A stretch of DNA of 25,334 bases from CAZJYI01 sp964550025 (lineage in GTDB: Bacteria > Verrucomicrobiota > Kiritimatiellia > UBA8416 > CAYOBW01): the NCBI GenBank assembly GCA_964550025.1, contig CAZJYI010000152.1, positions 1 through 25,334 on the forward strand, written 5' to 3'. This document shows, piece after piece, positions 24,193-25,334 of the stretch. Positions within the stretch are counted from its first letter, which is position 1. Every line of letters begins with the position of its first letter. The notes under the pieces are model-generated. The model was not told where the DNA came from. It searched no databases and saw nothing but the letters and a program-made list of their open reading frames with translations. The translations under genes were made by a program, and so were the position numbers.

Positions 24193-25074
24193 ATGGACTC
24201 ACTTGTCAAAGCGTTGTCCGAGACTGCCAAGGTGCGCATGACCTTCGTGGACACAACCGCGGCAGCCAAGGCGTTGGAAGCACGGCACCTGTCCGGCCCG
24301 ACCGCGGGCAAGGTCCTGGCGGAGAGCCTGGTGGCCGTGGCTCTGTTGTCCGGCGACGCCGCCTCGGAAGAAGAAGCCGTCCTGATGCGGTTGTCCGCCT
24401 CGGGTCCCGTCAGAGGATGTGTCGTCGAGGCCCTGGGAGACGGGGGATTGCGAGGCTACACCCTGGTCAAGATCCTGAACGACCTCGACGGTCGTGAGAC
24501 GATCGATGCGACGGCCGCGCTGGGTAAACTGGGCTCTGCTGTTGTCACCAAGACCCTGCCCGGGAAGATCCTGAACGAAGCCAGCGTCAAGACGGGAACA
24601 CCTTCGCCGCAGATCGTCGTAGCGAAGTACTTCAACCTCTCAATGCAGGTCCCGACCGGAGCGGCCATCGTTGTCGATACCACGGCCAACGGTCTGCTGC
24701 ATGCCCGAGGGCTCGTTGCGCAGCGCATGCCCGACGGCGAGAGTGAGCTCTTTGTCCGCGTCCTGCAGCGCTTCGACGACGGGTCCGTAGCACGCGCTCT
24801 CTCCGGTGATGTTCCCCCGGAGCTGATGGGCGAGGTGCTGGGGCTCGGAGACGCCGCCGTGCGCGAGGGGCGCCCGCTCGCGTTCCGCTGCCGCTGCTCG
24901 CGCGAACGTGCCGCCGCCTCTTTCACGGCGTTGTCCAAAGAGGAGCTCGAGTCAATGATTGCCGAGGCCTCGCCTCAGAACGTCACTTGCCACATGTGCG
25001 GGGAGGACTACGTTTTCGAGTCGGCCGAACTGCGGGAGATCCTCGAGCACCGCGACGCTTCGTCGCATTCGTGA
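24193..25074 (+). CDS. hslO: Redox-regulated chaperone Hsp33
   Basis: A 293-residue Hsp33. This cytoplasmic holdase is activated by oxidative unfolding. The C-terminal zinc switch is complete: C-R-C (FRCRCS), then 30 residues, then C-H-M-C (TCHMCGEDYVF), giving CxC-X30-CxxC. The N-terminal domain shows GPTAGKVLAESLVAVALLS, MRLSASGPVRGCVVEA, and the GYTLVKILNDL and SPQIVVAKYFNLSMQVPT segments of the family. It diverges from the glycosidase gene and has no partner in the window. The ATG at 24193 is the first start and lacks a Shine-Dalgarno; a possible promoter lies just upstream. Confidence 0.95.
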   Translation: MDSLVKALSETAKVRMTFVDTTAAAKALEARHLSGPTAGKVLAESLVAVALLSGDAASEEEAVLMRLSASGPVRGCVVEALGDGGLRGYTLVKILNDLDGRETIDATAALGKLGSAVVTKTLPGKILNEASVKTGTPSPQIVVAKYFNLSMQVPTGAAIVVDTTANGLLHARGLVAQRMPDGESELFVRVLQRFDDGSVARALSGDVPPELMGEVLGLGDAAVREGRPLAFRCRCSRERAAASFTALSKEELESMIAEASPQNVTCHMCGEDYVFESAELREILEHRDASSHS

Positions 25075-25176
25075 CGCATCCGGGGGGCCGCCGAGGCCCG
25101 TGTTCGTTGCCGAGAGCAGCGGCGCGAGATGATTCAAAGGCCGCATCTGCAATTCAAAACTTTCTCTCGATTGTGC

Positions 25177-25206
25177 TTGACGGGCTGCGTGTTCCGCATG
25201 TAAAAA
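25177..25206 (+). promoter_or_regulatory. Possible promoter in an AT-richer patch after hslO
   Basis: TTGACG (25177-25182, 5/6) and TAAAAA (25201-25206, 4/6) are spaced by 18 bases, in a locally AT-rich patch (25150-25230) of otherwise GC-rich DNA. It would drive rightward transcription into the tandem repeat and whatever gene lies beyond the window. Confidence 0.3.
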
Positions 25207-25262
25207 TTGTGGAAAGTCGATAAACAAGCACCAGGTATTGGTGATGGTCAGTCGCAGCCATA

Positions 25263-25334
25263 CAACCGCACCGGACGCACAACCGCACCGGACGCGCAAC
25301 CGCACCGGACGCGCAACCGCACCGGACGCGCAAC
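25263..25334. repeat. 17-bp tandem repeat running off the window end
   Basis: Four copies of CAACCGCACCGGACGCG (the first ends in A instead of G) occupy 25263-25279, 25280-25296, 25297-25313 and 25314-25330, followed by CAAC at the edge. There are no spacers between units, so it is a simple tandem (VNTR-type) array, not CRISPR. The full length is unknown; the sequence may end here because assembly failed in the repeat. Confidence 0.92.

Noticed and set aside
24952..25305. A 117-codon minus-strand open frame overlapping the end of hslO
   Set aside because: It is antisense to the conserved zinc-switch region and extends into the tandem repeat; no protein-like features.
25263..25334. Terminal repeats as a CRISPR array
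   Set aside because: Units are contiguous with no spacers and only 17 bases long; no cas genes are present.

Overview
The window is GC-rich bacterial chromosome, densely coded on both strands. It has no rRNA, tRNA, CRISPR array or intact transposon that I can see. The gene content points to the PVC superphylum (Lentisphaerota, Kiritimatiellota, Verrucomicrobiota or Planctomycetota) or a neighbour such as Hydrogenedentota. The clues are a DUF6288-type protein with HEAT-like repeats, secreted LamG fusions, a PQQ-type propeller protein carrying a methyltransferase-like insert, Tat-exported sugar isomerase and Gfo/Idh/MocA oxidoreductase, and paired GTAG-type REP palindromes. The phylum is an inference; no marker gene is present.

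Layout. 1-2.7 kb holds a 5'-truncated DUF6288-like protein, followed by an inverted REP pair. 2.9-4.5 kb encodes a secreted metallophosphoesterase-LamG fusion. 4.6-6.8 kb encodes a two-component system (OmpR-type regulator, then a CusS/BaeS-like kinase starting on an overlapping GTG). It is followed closely by a 1145-residue secreted LamG/PQQ-propeller/methyltransferase-like protein (6.8-10.2 kb). 10.2-12.6 kb is looser: a gene-poor stretch, a small secreted protein of unknown function, a perfect 15-bp hairpin, a fragment of what looks like a DUF3419/BtaA methyltransferase, and a DUF89 protein on the minus strand.

12.8-16.4 kb looks like a small defence island. It has a Schlafen/AlbA_2-type ATPase with a KTSG repeat linker, a 44-codon ORF that looks like the two ends of a type I restriction specificity subunit (HsdS) joined together, and an OLD/PARIS-like protein fusing an ABC-type ATPase to a Toprim-like nuclease region.

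16.4-24.0 kb is devoted to secreted carbohydrate use. A Tat-exported sugar isomerase/epimerase and a Tat-exported Gfo/Idh/MocA oxidoreductase diverge from a region holding a perfect inverted REP pair and a good sigma70-like promoter. A minus-strand cluster follows: an unclassified 787-residue glycosidase-like protein, a serpin with an Arg-Ser reactive bond and an apparent loss of the helix-D region, and a GH16 enzyme. The window closes with Hsp33 (24.2-25.1 kb) and a 17-bp tandem repeat running off the end.

The most interesting items are the fused ATPase-Toprim protein beside an apparent HsdS remnant, the methyltransferase-like insert within the propeller protein, the shortened serpin between two glycosidases, and the two separate GTAG REP families.
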